From contig CAMDRK010000143.1 of assembly GCA_945906715.1 (NCBI GenBank), positions 1 through 6,697 on the forward strand: 6,697 nt of DNA, read 5' to 3'. This stretch comes from Nitrospira lenta. Lineage in GTDB: Bacteria; Nitrospirota; Nitrospiria; Nitrospirales; Nitrospiraceae. A program made the translations under genes and the position numbers. The notes beneath the pieces are model-generated. The model was not told where the DNA came from and did not search any database. It was given only the letters and a program-made list of their open reading frames with translations. The stretch's first letter is position 1. Each line of letters opens with the position of its first letter. This document shows positions 6,228 through 6,697 of this stretch, one piece after another.

Positions 6228-6257
6228 TTTGTACCGTTGGATGTATCCCACTGTCAA
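6228..6257 (-). promoter_or_regulatory. Sigma70-like promoter for tRNA-Leu and probably tig-clpP-clpX
   Basis: On the minus strand a perfect TTGACA (6252-6257) is separated by 18 bp from TACAAA (6228-6233, 4 of 6 to TATAAT). Predicted initiation near 6221 gives a leader of about 65 nt before the tRNA. No other promoter of similar quality is seen before tig. Confidence 0.6.
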
Positions 6258-6419
6258 CCCTACTTCTTCGGGGTAGAACCGTGTTCACTTGCGTGCACAT
6301 AAGGGCGGTTAGCATTCGTTTCTGAGCATGACTGTTCATGGATAATGTCTATCACGATGCCGAAAAGGGACTTATCATACCTGTGGTAGCCGCCGTCTTC
6401 AATGATGGTTATAATAAAG
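6258..6419. other. Gene-free stretch between the tRNA/tig promoter and the hairpin-rich region
   Basis: I find no supported gene here. A 77-residue open frame starting at 6338 has no recognisable domain and no convincing ribosome binding site, and runs through the palindromes downstream. A perfect TATAAT on the plus strand at 6410-6415 lacks a convincing -35 partner but would place a start near the first hairpin at 6423. Confidence 0.4.
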
Positions 6420-6555
6420 TTTCCCGCAGCAAGCTGGGGGTGTCTTGCGAAATTCTCCGAAGCCGCTACCCTCCTTCGCCAAGGCTACGGAGGGTTCTCC
6501 TCGCCTTCATCCCCGCAGTAAACTACGGGGTATGCGGCGAAGGAGAATCCCCTCC
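6420..6555. repeat. Cluster of nested and competing hairpins (repeat element or structured RNA)
   Basis: Four structures are visible. CCCGCAGC-AA-GCTGGGGG at 6423-6440 is a hairpin with one mismatch. CCCTCC (6469-6474) pairs with GGAGGG (6489-6494), enclosing GCC-AA-GGC. A larger palindrome from 6489 to 6555 pairs GGAGGG with CCCTCC (6550-6555) and TTCTCCTCGCC (6495-6505) with GGCGAAGGAGAA (6536-6547, one bulge). Its tip is CCCCGCAG-TAAA-CTACGGGG-like pairing at 6511-6530. The GGAGGG segment can pair left or right, so two folds are mutually exclusive. The hairpins at 6423 and 6511 resemble each other (CCCGCAG-x-AA-x-CT...GGGG, then GCGAA), suggesting a duplicated unit. Whether this is DNA-level repeat or RNA structure cannot be decided here. 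Confidence 0.55.
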
Positions 6556-6563
6556 GTGTCAAG

Positions 6564-6626
6564 ATGAGTGAGACAGTCAGCGACAGAGAGTTTACTGAGC
6601 AGGGCGAGCAAGGATTCTCAGGATGA
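6564..6626 (+). CDS. Possible 20-residue leader ORF overlapping the next start
   Basis: ATG at 6564 opens a frame of 20 codons (MSETVSDREFTEQGEQGFSG) ending in TGA at 6624-6626, which overlaps the ATG at 6623 as ATGA. No Shine-Dalgarno is seen before it. It could be a coupling leader peptide, but chance is quite possible. Confidence 0.15.
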   Translation: MSETVSDREFTEQGEQGFSG

Positions 6627-6697
6627 GTGCATACAGTTCCGCAGTGGTGCTGGACGATCGGCAGCGGGGAGTTGAAGTCATGGCGAAGGCGACGCGG
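6623..6697 (+). CDS. 5' end of an unrecognised gene, truncated by the window edge
   Basis: ATG at 6623 is preceded by AAGGA at 6610-6614 with an 8-nt spacer, a good ribosome binding site. The frame remains open through the last base: 25 codons, beginning MSAYSSAVVLDDRQRGVEVM. The sequence is hydrophilic with no signal peptide, so the product is probably cytoplasmic. Too little is present to identify it. It is divergent from the tRNA-Leu/tig unit and would be transcribed through or from the hairpin-rich region at 6420-6555. Confidence 0.55.
   Translation, partial: MSAYSSAVVLDDRQRGVEVMAKATR

Noticed and set aside
6420..6555. CRISPR-like array from the repeated CCCGCAG hairpins
   Set aside because: Only two diverged units, unequal length, no regular spacers and no cas genes nearby.
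6338..6571. 77-residue open frame on the plus strand
   Set aside because: No recognisable domain and no Shine-Dalgarno, and its second half is encoded by palindromic repeat sequence. More likely a chance frame.

Overview
The window is bacterial chromosomal DNA of moderate-to-high GC. The gene content and style suggest Nitrospirota, probably a Nitrospira-type organism: a tRNA-Leu/tig/clpP/clpX cluster, PilZ-fold proteins, a HEAT-repeat lipoprotein, and palindromic intergenic elements of a kind I associate with that genus. This assignment is from memory of similar sequences and was not checked by a search.

Layout. Positions 1-1229 (+): the 3' part of a gene whose C-terminal helix resembles TatA/TatB, overlapping by 4 bp a gene for a lipoprotein with about seven HEAT repeats. 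Positions 1226-2318 (-): two tandem PilZ-fold paralogues. With starts re-chosen from the ORF maxima, both are exactly 172 residues and align end to end without gaps at about 44% identity. A sigma70-like promoter sits just upstream of the pair. Their array meets the HEAT gene tail to tail, and a TTAA palindrome supplies both stop codons. Positions 2459-2489: a perfect 12-bp inverted repeat between clpX and the PilZ pair. Positions 2542-6156 (-): the proteostasis cluster tRNA-Leu(UAG) - tig - clpP - clpX, read in that order from a sigma70-like promoter at about 6228-6257. A 126-bp palindromic element with A6/T6 ends lies between tig and clpP. Positions 6157-6622: no convincing protein gene. This stretch holds the tRNA/tig promoter, a leader hairpin and, at about 6420-6555, a dense set of nested and competing hairpins that looks like a repeat element or structured RNA. 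Positions 6623-6697 (+): the first 25 codons of an unrecognised gene that runs off the window.

How the genes work together. Trigger factor binds nascent chains at the ribosome exit tunnel. ClpX unfolds tagged or misfolded substrates and feeds them into the ClpP peptidase chamber. Co-directional tig-clpP-clpX is a classical bacterial arrangement, here preceded by a leucine tRNA. The PilZ pair keeps the RxxxR motif but has lost the Asp and Ser of the second c-di-GMP motif, so it may be a regulator or structural PilZ that does not bind c-di-GMP in the standard way. The most worthwhile items for follow-up are the degenerate tandem PilZ pair, the palindromic element inside the tig-clpP unit, and the structured stretch near 6420-6555. 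I see no clear evidence of a wholly new system.
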